Counted from the first letter of the stretch, positions 1 through 5,883 are shown. The stretch: 7,670 bases of DNA from Bacilli bacterium (GCA_017470045.1 JAFUFG010000091.1:1-7670); one strand, 5' to 3'. A program made the numbers and translations. The notes: generated by a model not told the origin, from the letters alone.

Positions 1-216
1 CAAACCATCCGTAAGTACGATACGGAAGATGATTGGACCTATTGGTGTAATGACGAAGAATTAAAAGGAGATGTAGAATACTTTATAAATCGTAATCGTT
101 TCTTCCATAAACAATTTACAAAATATGGAATCACGGAATTCGATACATCATTCGACCGCGATAAAGTCCTAGATCAAGTAATCGAACATATAGAAAAGAA
201 ACAAAAAGTGAGGTAA
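1..216 (+). CDS. C-terminal fragment of a probable P-loop nucleotide kinase-like protein
   Basis: Frame 1 is open from the first base to TAA at 214-216, giving the last 71 residues of a gene that starts outside the window. The visible part is charged and aromatic-rich, with the stretches NRNRFFHKQFTKYG and FDTSFDRDKVLDQVIEHI. An Arg/Phe-rich helix, then a 'YG-I-x-FDTS-x-R' strand and turn, then a closing helix is the usual C-terminal end of small AAA or shikimate-kinase-like nucleotide kinases, where the Thr-Ser-Arg turn lies near the nucleotide. The Walker A region is not in the window, so the family call is inference. The gene is probably in one operon with the next one: only three bases separate its stop from the next ATG, and the next gene's ribosome binding site lies in its last codons. 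Confidence 0.6.
   Translation, partial: QTIRKYDTEDDWTYWCNDEELKGDVEYFINRNRFFHKQFTKYGITEFDTSFDRDKVLDQVIEHIEKKQKVR
208..214 (+). promoter_or_regulatory. Ribosome binding site for the DUF5662-type gene
   Basis: GTGAGGT lies five bases before the ATG at 220 and inside the last codons and stop of the upstream gene. It fixes the start at 220 and suggests translational coupling. Confidence 0.7.
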
Positions 217-219
217 AAG

Positions 220-786
220 ATGAAGTATAAAATAACAATCCGTAATACAATCCGACACTTTCATTTGATTAATAAACATCGTTTTCTAGTATGGAATCTA
301 TGTAGAAAAGTAGGATTACCAATCCATGGTCTATTCCATGATTTATCAAAGTATAGCCCAACAGAGTTTTGGGAAAGTGTGAAGTACTATCAAGGAACCT
401 ATAGTCCAATCCGTAACTGTAAAACCGAAAATGGTTATAGTAAAGCTTGGTTACATCATAAAGGAAGAAATAAGCATCATTATGAATATTGGTATGATGA
501 AGCAGCTCCAAATAAAACACCAATTATGCCAAAAAAATACTTTAAAGAAATGATTTGTGACTCGATCGCTGCAGGAATCGGGTATCAAGGAAAGAATTGG
601 AATAAAGAATATCAATTAACATATTGGAATAAAACAAAGAATCGTTCATCAATTAATGAAACGATGAAAGAAACCTTATCAACAATCTATGAAGACTTAG
701 CAAATTATGGACTAAAGAAAGTGATAAACAAGTCTTATTTAGATCAAAAATACGAAGAAATGGTGGAGAAAGATAATGCAAAGTAG
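220..786 (+). CDS. DUF5662-type protein, histidine-rich, function unknown
   Basis: This 188-residue soluble protein resembles the DUF5662 family found in Bacillota and phages; its biochemical role is not established. It has no signal peptide or membrane segment. Conserved-looking positions are His-Asp at 40-41 in the stretch GLFHDLSKYSPTEF, a WLHH motif at 77-80, HH at 86-87 followed by YEYW, and Asp114 in the helix MICDSIAAGI. The spacing of single His, then His-Asp, then His pairs, then a distant Asp resembles a metal-binding HD-like fold, but that is inference. All six tryptophans are TGG. The start at ATG 220 is supported by GTGAGGT. Its last 11 bases overlap the next gene, so the two are probably translationally coupled. 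The family assignment comes from motif memory, not a search. Confidence 0.72.
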   Translation: MKYKITIRNTIRHFHLINKHRFLVWNLCRKVGLPIHGLFHDLSKYSPTEFWESVKYYQGTYSPIRNCKTENGYSKAWLHHKGRNKHHYEYWYDEAAPNKTPIMPKKYFKEMICDSIAAGIGYQGKNWNKEYQLTYWNKTKNRSSINETMKETLSTIYEDLANYGLKKVINKSYLDQKYEEMVEKDNAK

Positions 787-1132
787 AGTACAAAAGGCCA
801 AAGAAGATTATTTTAAATATGGTTGCGCAGGTGCAATTTTAGTAAATTATAAAGATTTATTAGGAATAAGTGAAGAAGAAGCCATTCAAAAAGGTAGACC
901 ATTATCCGGTGGTAGAGGAGTAAAATGTGGTGCCATTCTTGCAGTAGAAGAAATTCTAAAAGAAAAGGCTCCAGAAAAGATTGAAGAATTAGAAAAACGT
1001 TTTAAAACAAAGAATTCCAGTATCTTTTGTAGAGATTTAAGAGGATTAGATACAGGAGTAAGAATCATTCCTTGTACTAGTTGTGTAGAAGATGCCGCAA
1101 CCATTCTAGAAGAACTATTAAAAGAAGAGTAA
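776..1132 (+). CDS. C_GCAxxG_C_C family protein (probable redox or metal protein)
   Basis: The protein has 118 residues and five cysteines, at 17, 51, 85, 100 and 103. The layout YGCAGAIL, then GGRGVKCGAIL, then FCRDLRG, then PCTSCVEDAA matches the C_GCAxxG_C_C family, small proteins with spaced conserved cysteines thought to have a redox or metal-binding role. The family's substrate and partners are not known to me. No signal peptide or membrane segment is visible, so it is probably cytoplasmic. The start at 776 is supported by GGTGGAG at 762-768, seven bases upstream and inside the preceding gene, with which it overlaps by 11 bases. It is the last gene of its operon: an intrinsic terminator begins in its final codons. 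The second motif reads KCGAIL and not the full GCAxxG, so some divergence from the family consensus is present. Confidence 0.75.
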   Translation: MQSRVQKAKEDYFKYGCAGAILVNYKDLLGISEEEAIQKGRPLSGGRGVKCGAILAVEEILKEKAPEKIEELEKRFKTKNSSIFCRDLRGLDTGVRIIPCTSCVEDAATILEELLKEE

Positions 1133-1146
1133 ATCTCTTCTTTTTT
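1121..1146 (+). terminator. Intrinsic terminator overlapping a stop codon
   Basis: AAAGAAGAG (1121-1129) pairs with CTCTTCTTT (1135-1143) around the five-base loop TAAAT, and the T run continues to 1146. The stop codon TAA at 1130-1132 lies in the loop. The core is six strong pairs followed by eight T. It separates the upstream operon from the nfn-type operon. Confidence 0.75.
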
Positions 1147-1147
1147 G

Positions 1148-1176
1148 TTGTAAAAAAATCCTTTTAAAGGTACAAT
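1148..1176 (+). promoter_or_regulatory. Sigma-A-type promoter of the nfnAB-type operon
   Basis: A -35 box TTGTAA (1148-1153) and a -10 box TACAAT (1171-1176) are separated by exactly 17 bases. Transcription would begin around 1183, leaving a leader of about 18 bases before the ATG at 1201. The AGGTG ribosome binding site is at 1191-1195. The promoter starts right after the T run of the previous terminator. No operator repeat is obvious. Confidence 0.72.
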
Positions 1177-1200
1177 ATTTATTGTAGGGTAGGTGAAACA

Positions 1201-2046
1201 ATGTATAAAGTATTAGAAAATAAGAAAATTAGTTCTAATTCATACGAGATGCTAGTAGAAGCACCACTAGCAGTAAAAAAAGCATTACCAGGACAATTTG
1301 TAATTGTAATGGCAAAAGAAGATAGTGAAAGAATTCCATTAACAATCTATGACATGGATAAAGAAAAAGGAATCCTTCATTTAATCTATCAAGTTATTGG
1401 TGCATCAACAGAAGAGTTAACAACAATGAAAAAAGAAATCTTCGCGGTAGTTGGACCATTAGGAAATCCAAATGAAATCTGTGCTGCTCCAGAAGAATTC
1501 AAAGGAAAAAGAATTTGTTACGTTGCTGGAGGAGTAGGAATTGCTCCAGTATATCCACAAGTAAAATTCTTAACAGAACATGGATTTAAAGTAGATGTTA
1601 TTTATGGATCTAGAAATGTAGAATTATTACTAATCCGTGACAAAGTAGAAAAAGTAGTAAATAAGATTAGTTATGCAACAGATGATGGATCATTTGGAAC
1701 CAAAGGATTTGTTACAGATATCTTAGCAAAACGTATCAAAGATTATGATATTGTTGTTGCAATTGGACCTGTTATCATGATGAAGAATGTTGCAAACTTA
1801 ACAAAAGAACATGGAGTAAAAACAATTGTTAGTATGAACCCATTAATGGTGGATGGTAGTGGAATGTGTGGAGCATGCCGTTGCGAAGTAGATGGAAAAC
1901 CAAAATTCGCATGCGTTCATGGTCCAGAATTCGACGGACATAAAATCAATTGGGATTTAGCAATGAAACGTATGTCTATTTATAAAGAAGAAGAAAAAGT
2001 AAAACTAGAACAAATGAGAAAACAATTAGAGGGTGAGGTGAAATAA
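1201..2046 (+). CDS. nfnA: NfnA-type small subunit: FAD/NAD(H)-binding, [2Fe-2S] oxidoreductase subunit
   Basis: This is the 281-residue small subunit of a two-subunit iron-sulfur flavoenzyme. In characterised NfnAB complexes the enzyme couples NADH and reduced ferredoxin to NADP+ reduction by flavin-based electron bifurcation; this subunit binds FAD, NAD(H) and a [2Fe-2S] cluster. Visible here: an N-terminal FAD-binding barrel with RIPLTIYD at 44-51, a nucleotide-binding fold with VAGGVGIAPVYP at 108-119, and a C-terminal dihydroorotate-dehydrogenase-B-like cluster motif with Cys223, Cys226 and Cys238 in GMCGACRCEV and FACVHGPEFDG. An extra cysteine is present at 228, and Asp218 precedes the motif; from memory, an Asp in this region is a cluster ligand in the Thermotoga enzyme. 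The length is normal for the family. Closely related SudB (sulfide dehydrogenase) and PyrK cannot be separated by motif alone, but the NfnB-type partner next door and the absence of pyrD favour Nfn. Cytoplasmic. Confidence 0.87.
   Translation: MYKVLENKKISSNSYEMLVEAPLAVKKALPGQFVIVMAKEDSERIPLTIYDMDKEKGILHLIYQVIGASTEELTTMKKEIFAVVGPLGNPNEICAAPEEFKGKRICYVAGGVGIAPVYPQVKFLTEHGFKVDVIYGSRNVELLLIRDKVEKVVNKISYATDDGSFGTKGFVTDILAKRIKDYDIVVAIGPVIMMKNVANLTKEHGVKTIVSMNPLMVDGSGMCGACRCEVDGKPKFACVHGPEFDGHKINWDLAMKRMSIYKEEEKVKLEQMRKQLEGEVK
2031..2040 (+). promoter_or_regulatory. Ribosome binding site of the NfnB-type gene
   Basis: GGGTGAGGTG lies five bases before the ATG at 2046, inside the last codons of the small-subunit gene. 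With the overlapping TAATG this points to coupled translation of the two subunits. Confidence 0.7.
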
Positions 2047-3416
2047 TGGAAAATATCGATAGAACAAAAGGTAGAGTACAAGACCCAAAAGAAAGAGTAA
2101 AAAACTTTGAAGAAGTAGAAAAAGGTTTTAATGATGAAGAAGCTGCTCGTGAAGCAAGCAGATGTCTAAATTGTATGAATCCTAGATGTGTTACAGGATG
2201 TCCTGTAAATATCGCTATTCCAGAATTCATCAGTGCCGTAAAAGAAAATGATTTAAAGAAAGCTTATGAAGTAATCTCTAGATCATCATCACTACCAGCT
2301 GTTTGTGGTAGAGTATGTCCTCAAGAAAAGCAATGTGAAAAACTATGTATTCGAGGATTAAAAGGAGAATCTGTTGCTATAGGATCTCTAGAAAGATATG
2401 TTGCGGATCAAGCAATTAAAAATGAATTCGCATCTGTCGGAGACATTAAGAAAAATGGTAAGAAAGTTGCTATCGTAGGAAGTGGCCCTGCAGGACTAAC
2501 TTGTGCAGGAGATCTTGCTAAAGCAGGATATGATGTAACAATCTATGAAGTATTACATAAAGCTGGTGGAGTATTAACTTATGGTATTCCAGAATTCCGT
2601 TTACCAAAAGAAATTGTTAAGAAAGAAGTCGCAACTCTAGAAAAACTAGGAGTAAAAGTATTAACGGATGTACCAATTGGAAATGCTTTAACAATCAATG
2701 ATTTAAGAGAAGAATATGATGCAATCTTCTTAGGAACTGGTGCAGGACTTCCAAAATTCATGGGAATTGAAGGAGAAGATGCAAACGGAGTATTCTCTGC
2801 AAATGAAATTTTAACAAGAATTAACTTAATGGGTGCTTATAAAGAAGATTGTAAGACACCAGTAAAAGTTGGAAAAACAGCATATGTTATCGGTGGTGGA
2901 AACGTTGCCATGGATGCTGTACGTTCTCTAAAACGTCTAGGAGTAGATGCTCATATTATGTATCGTCGTAGTTTAGAAGAACTACCTGCTAGAAAAATGG
3001 AAGTAGAACATGCGCAAGAAGAAGGAATCGTATTTGACATTCTTAAAAATCCAAAACGTATTGTAGTAGATGAAAACAATAATGTTGTTGGAATGGAAGT
3101 TGTAAATATGGTATTAGGAGAGCCTGGAGAAGATGGAAGACGTGGAGTAACAGAAGAAACAGGTTCGGAACATATCGTAGACTGTGACATGGTTGTTATG
3201 GCTCTAGGAACTGGACCAAATCATGAAGCATTAAAAGAAAGCGATATCGAATTAAGTGATAGAGGATTAATCGTTACAAAAGAAGAAACAACAAGAACTT
3301 CAATTGATAATGTTTATGCAGGAGGAGATGCAGTAACAGGAGCTGCAACCGTTATTCTTGCAATGGAAGCTGGTAAAAAAGCAGCAAAAGACATTATGGA
3401 TTACTTAAATAAATAA
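2046..3416 (+). CDS. nfnB: NfnB-type large subunit (glutamate synthase small-subunit-like, NADP-binding flavoprotein)
   Basis: This 456-residue cytoplasmic flavoprotein is the partner of the preceding gene. In NfnAB it carries two [4Fe-4S] clusters, the bifurcating FAD and the NADP(H) site. The N-terminal cluster domain has Cys40, Cys43, Cys48 and Cys52, then Cys87, Cys91, Cys97 and Cys101. An FAD Rossmann motif IVGSGPAG is at 123-130, a second dinucleotide motif VIGGGNVAMD is at 281-290, followed by the MYRRS turn typical of NADP binding, and the FAD-closing motif YAGGDAVTGAATV is at 424-436. The length fits NfnB and GltD. It overlaps the small subunit gene by one base (TAATG). GltD of glutamate synthase is the main alternative, but no large GltB subunit is present and the fused gene pair is typical of Nfn or SudAB. 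No terminator follows, so transcription may run into the next gene. Confidence 0.87.
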   Translation: MENIDRTKGRVQDPKERVKNFEEVEKGFNDEEAAREASRCLNCMNPRCVTGCPVNIAIPEFISAVKENDLKKAYEVISRSSSLPAVCGRVCPQEKQCEKLCIRGLKGESVAIGSLERYVADQAIKNEFASVGDIKKNGKKVAIVGSGPAGLTCAGDLAKAGYDVTIYEVLHKAGGVLTYGIPEFRLPKEIVKKEVATLEKLGVKVLTDVPIGNALTINDLREEYDAIFLGTGAGLPKFMGIEGEDANGVFSANEILTRINLMGAYKEDCKTPVKVGKTAYVIGGGNVAMDAVRSLKRLGVDAHIMYRRSLEELPARKMEVEHAQEEGIVFDILKNPKRIVVDENNNVVGMEVVNMVLGEPGEDGRRGVTEETGSEHIVDCDMVVMALGTGPNHEALKESDIELSDRGLIVTKEETTRTSIDNVYAGGDAVTGAATVILAMEAGKKAAKDIMDYLNK

Positions 3417-3424
3417 AAAGAATT

Positions 3425-3438
3425 GAGGTGATTATTTG
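3425..3438 (+). promoter_or_regulatory. Ribosome binding site and TTG start
   Basis: GAGGTGA (3425-3431) stands four bases before TTG at 3436-3438. There is no ATG near it in frame; the next is at 3472, which would remove most of the signal peptide. The TTG is therefore the likely start. Confidence 0.75.
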
Positions 3439-4611
3439 AAAAGATTTACGCAGCTTTTACTAATTACTGTTATGCTTTTTCCAAACATAGTCTATGCCGA
3501 AGAAATTCAAGTAAATAACGAAGAAAGTAATCAAGAAATAATAGAAAATGCGAATACAGAGAATCAGGAATCAGAAAATACAGAATCCGAAACGAAAGAA
3601 TCCGAGCCTGAAGAATCCGATTCTCTTCCATCCGCAGTTCAAAAGCCAATCTTGAAATACGCATCTCACGTTCAAAACATTGGTTGGCAAGATTATGTAG
3701 AAGAAGATGAATTATCTGGTACCGATCATAAGTCTTTACGACTAGAGTCATTTATTATTGATTTAGAAGAAAGTAATGAAAATATCGAGTATCGTTCTTA
3801 TATCGAAGGACAAGGATGGGAATCTTCTTGGAAAAAAGGTGGAGAAATCTCTGGAACTTTTAAACAAAGCAAAAGAATCGAAGCAGTACAAATTCGCCTA
3901 ACTGGTGATATAGCAGAACAATATGATATTTATTATATGGTTCATTCCCAAGACTTTGGTTGGTTCTCATGGGCAAAGAATGGAGAAATTTCCGGTTCTT
4001 TAGGTTATGACAAAAGAGTAGAATCCATTCGAATCAAATTAGTAGAAAAAGGTACTGGAGTTGAAACAGAAAATACTTTTCAAGAAAGAAATACAGAGAT
4101 AATTTATAACTCTCATGTACAAAATATTGGTTGGATGAATGAAATTACATCCAATTTAACTGGAACATTAGAAGATAAGAGATTAGAGTCCTTTTATATC
4201 AAATTAGGATATCAAAAATATACAGGAAACATTTATTATTCTTCTTATGTAGAAGGAATTGGTTGGCAAGAAGAAAAGAAAAACGGAGAATATTCTGGAA
4301 CAGATCATCAGTCCAAAAGAATAGAAGCCATTAAAGTTCATTTATCTGGTGAATTAGAAGAAATTTATGACATCTATTACAAAGTCTATACCAAGAAGTT
4401 TGGTTGGTCAGGATGGGCAAAAAACAACGAAATTGCTGGAAGCTTAGGATACGACGAAAAAATAACGGCGATGGAAGTAAAACTAGTAGAAAAAGGTACT
4501 GGTGTAGAAACAGGAAATAGTTTTGAAAGAAAAGAAACGATTCTACGTTACTCTGGTTACGTTCAAAATATCGGACAACAAGACTATGTAAACGAACGAA
4601 ATATTGCCTGA
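3436..4611 (+). CDS. ChW-repeat secreted protein, product if the TGA terminates
   Basis: Normal termination at TGA 4609-4611 gives a 391-residue exported protein with the signal peptide MKRFTQLLLITVMLFPNIVYA, the acidic linker, two complete ChW triads and the start of a seventh repeat. It would have no enzymatic domain and no LPXTG, membrane anchor or other wall-binding module apart from the repeats. The signature Trp follows Gly in repeats 1-6 (Trp84, 128, 176, 233, 277, 324). Repeat 7 has IGQQDYV with Gln381 in place of the Trp. A surface-binding role for this shorter form is possible but is inference. Confidence 0.6.
   Translation: MKRFTQLLLITVMLFPNIVYAEEIQVNNEESNQEIIENANTENQESENTESETKESEPEESDSLPSAVQKPILKYASHVQNIGWQDYVEEDELSGTDHKSLRLESFIIDLEESNENIEYRSYIEGQGWESSWKKGGEISGTFKQSKRIEAVQIRLTGDIAEQYDIYYMVHSQDFGWFSWAKNGEISGSLGYDKRVESIRIKLVEKGTGVETENTFQERNTEIIYNSHVQNIGWMNEITSNLTGTLEDKRLESFYIKLGYQKYTGNIYYSSYVEGIGWQEEKKNGEYSGTDHQSKRIEAIKVHLSGELEEIYDIYYKVYTKKFGWSGWAKNNEIAGSLGYDEKITAMEVKLVEKGTGVETGNSFERKETILRYSGYVQNIGQQDYVNERNIA
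3658..4050 (+). repeat. ChW triad 1 (repeats 1-3)
   Basis: Residues 75-205 hold three ChW-type modules. The first begins with HVQNIGWQDY and SLRLES, the second has EGQGW with SKRIEA, and the third starts YDIYYMVHS with FGWFSWAKNGEISGS. It ends with the tail KLVEKGTGVET, which recurs almost unchanged 148 residues later. Confidence 0.8.
4099..4494 (+). repeat. ChW triad 2 (repeats 4-6)
   Basis: Residues 222-353 repeat the same order: HVQNIGW module, EGIGW module with SKRIEA, and the YDIYYKVYT module with FGWSGWAKNNEIAGS. The shared tail KLVEKGTGVETGNSF follows. Similarity to triad 1 is visible in the DNA as well (agtagaaaaaggtactgg in both tails), so the triad was duplicated as a unit. Confidence 0.8.
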
Positions 4612-4935
4612 ACAACAGGAAAATCATTAAGAGTAGAAGGGATTACCATTCTTTTAGATTCTACTTTAGAAGGAAATATTGAATATACAACAAGAACCGA
4701 TCAACAAGATTGGCAAGAATATAAAACAAGTGGAGTTTATAGTGGTACGAAACATCAATCTCGTGCTATCCAAAACATAAGAATTCGTCTAACCGGAGAA
4801 TTAGCAGAAAAATACGATATCTATTATCGTGTACATAGTGCAAACTATGGATGGTTAGGTTGGGCTAAGAATGATGAAATTGCTGGAGTAAATCATTATT
4901 CGATTGAAGCAATAGAAATCCGTTTATACGAAAAA
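4540..4935 (+). repeat. ChW triad 3 (repeats 7-9), containing the TGA
   Basis: Residues 369-500 have the same order: a VQNIGQQDYV module, a QQDWQEY module, and YDIYYRVHS with YGWLGWAKNDEIAGV. The TGA lies in the first module between NIA and TTGKSLRVEG. This module lacks the signature Trp (Gln381), and the second has Asp in place of Gly before its Trp426. It is the most diverged of the three triads. Confidence 0.78.
4609..4611 (+). other. In-frame TGA replacing an expected glycine codon
   Basis: Aligning NIA-x-TTGKSLRVEG with ELSGTDHKSLRLES (repeat 1) puts the TGA exactly on the conserved Gly of the (S/A)GT motif. GGA is the dominant Gly codon here, so a single G to T change explains it. Trp is TGG in all genes of the window and no other gene has an internal TGA, so general reassignment of TGA is not supported. 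No gene in the window ends with TGA either (stops are TAA, once TAG), so the window itself does not show TGA acting as a stop. Confidence 0.85.
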
Positions 4936-5514
4936 AGTGATACCGAAAAAGATATACTAAATGTATCCAATCATTATATTGCTCAAGTAACATATAAACC
5001 AGTTTACTACAATCAAAAAGATTCTAGATGGGCAAATCAAAGAGTTGGATTAAGTACCATTGGAAAGAGTGGATGTGCACCAACTAGTATGGCAATGGCT
5101 TTCCAAGGAATATTAGGTCGAAGAATTGAACCACCAGAAGTAGCGTTATATTTATATAACAATACAAGAGAATATAATAGAAGAGATAAAGGTTCAAGCG
5201 GACAAGCAATCATAAAAGCAACTGATTATTATGGAATCAAAAGAACAGCCTTAAAAACAAAAGAAGAATTAACAGCTGCTCTACAAGAAGGAAAAATCGT
5301 ATTTGCTGCTATGGGAAATGGACACTTTGGAGCTCCAACCTATAATCATGCTATCTTATTGTATGGATTCCAAAGCGATAAGACAAATGTCTACGATCCA
5401 CTAAAAGAATCCAATAATCAGTTATTCTCCATCGATTTAATCTGGCAAGAACAAAGCAAAGACCCAGATGATTATTCTGGAGGAAGCAACTTCTATAGTT
5501 TAGAGAGGTATTAA
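4612..5514 (+). pseudogene. Distal part: ChW repeats 7-9 and C39-like cysteine peptidase domain
   Basis: This open stretch after the TGA encodes 300 residues with no ATG, GTG or TTG in frame before ATG 5089. That ATG is five codons after the catalytic Cys547, so a protein started there (141 residues) would be an inactive domain fragment, and it would have no signal peptide. No ribosome binding site was seen just upstream of it. The peptidase domain runs from about YYNQKDSRW (524-532) through the Cys, His and Asp sites to the end. In C39_2-type surface proteins such domains are predicted thiol hydrolases; the substrate cannot be told from sequence. Expression needs suppression of the TGA or an intact allele. 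Confidence 0.65.
5503..5508 (+). promoter_or_regulatory. Ribosome binding site of the ASCH gene
   Basis: GAGAGG lies seven bases before ATG 5516, within the last codons of the peptidase frame. The stop of that frame and this ATG are one base apart, which suggests coupling. If translation stops at 4611 this coupling is lost. Confidence 0.55.
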
Positions 5515-5515
5515 T

Positions 5516-5857
5516 ATGGAAATGCTAATACACTTACATCCAGATGTCTTTGATATCGTAAAGAATGGATCAAAAAAAGTAGAAGTAAGAATCTATGATG
5601 AAAAAAGAAGAAAATTAAAAGTAGGGGACACTCTAATCTTCTTAAAAAGACCAGAAGAAACAGAAACCATTACTGCTACGGTAACAAAGCTAGATATTTA
5701 TAAGAACTTTAAAGAATTAGTAAAACACTATGATATAAAAGACTTATATTTAGAAAGCTATACCAAAGAGATGTTCTTAGAAGAATTAAAACGTTTTTAT
5801 ACCGAAGAAGAACAAGAAGAAAATGGAGTCGTCGCTATATCATTCGAAAAAAAATAA
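5516..5857 (+). CDS. ASCH domain protein (putative RNA-binding)
   Basis: This 113-residue protein covers a single ASCH domain, a PUA-like beta-barrel fold predicted to bind RNA or modified nucleosides. Typical features are the opening strand and helix HLHPDVFDIVKNGSKKVEVRIYDEKRRKLKVGD, spanning about residues 6-38 with the key Lys-Lys-x-Glu-x-Arg at 20-25, then LIFLKRPE and a C-terminal FKELVKHY segment. The closing TEEEQEENGVVAISF (about 96-110), with a tyrosine before it, is the usual end of bacterial stand-alone ASCH proteins. No signal peptide is present, so it acts in the cytoplasm. Its tight link to a secreted peptidase gene has no obvious functional meaning. It is followed by a weak terminator. 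The exact substrate is unknown. Confidence 0.82.
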   Translation: MEMLIHLHPDVFDIVKNGSKKVEVRIYDEKRRKLKVGDTLIFLKRPEETETITATVTKLDIYKNFKELVKHYDIKDLYLESYTKEMFLEELKRFYTEEEQEENGVVAISFEKK

Positions 5858-5881
5858 GAAACTAGGAATAGTATCTTTTTT
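5858..5881 (+). terminator. Weak intrinsic terminator after the ASCH gene
   Basis: GAAACTA (5858-5864) pairs with TAGTATC (5869-5875) around a GGAA (GNRA-type) loop. One A-A mismatch interrupts the stem, and six T (5876-5881) follow. The stem is short and A+T-rich, so termination may be partial. Confidence 0.5.
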
Positions 5882-5883
5882 AA

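Larger units (their letters stand above)
3436..5514 (+). pseudogene. Secreted ChW-repeat protein with C-terminal C39-like peptidase, interrupted by an in-frame TGA
   Basis: One reading frame spans 692 codons before TAA at 5512-5514, broken only by TGA at codon 392. In order it encodes a signal peptide (1-21, likely cut after VYA), an acidic Glu/Ser/Asn-rich linker (about 22-66), nine ChW-type repeats in three triads (about 75-500), and a papain-like C39-family peptidase domain (about 523-680). ChW repeats (clostridial hydrophobic with conserved Trp) are thought to anchor proteins to the cell surface or bind extracellular ligands. In the peptidase Cys547 (GCAPTS), His638 (YNHAILLYGF) and Asp654 (VYDPL) form the expected catalytic set, and Gln527 may supply the oxyanion hole. 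The domain is intact and similarity to the family runs on both sides of the TGA, so this was one gene. It lies 19 bases after the nfnB-type gene with no visible terminator or clear promoter between, and one base before the ASCH gene. A nonsense mutation is most likely; readthrough or sequencing error are alternatives. Confidence 0.75.

Noticed and set aside
2951..3190. Minus-strand open frames opposite the nfn and ChW genes
   Set aside because: They are antisense shadows of well-supported genes, with serine-, phenylalanine- and leucine-rich composition and no ribosome binding sites or domains.
3350..3435. Promoter just upstream of the ChW gene
   Set aside because: CATTAT-like and TTGCAA-like hexamers occur inside the end of the nfnB-type gene, but their spacing is poor and none stands out from the A+T-rich background.
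4609..4611. Genome-wide reassignment of TGA to Trp or Gly
   Set aside because: Trp is TGG throughout, Gly is mostly GGA, and only one in-frame TGA occurs in the whole window. A recoded genome should show many.
4609..4611. Selenocysteine at the TGA
   Set aside because: The position is a structural glycine in a surface repeat, there is no cysteine at the same place in sister repeats, and I saw no convincing SECIS-type hairpin just downstream.
5089..5514. Independent 141-residue gene starting at ATG 5089
   Set aside because: It starts after the catalytic cysteine of the peptidase domain, has no ribosome binding site just upstream, and the same frame is open far upstream with homologous repeats.
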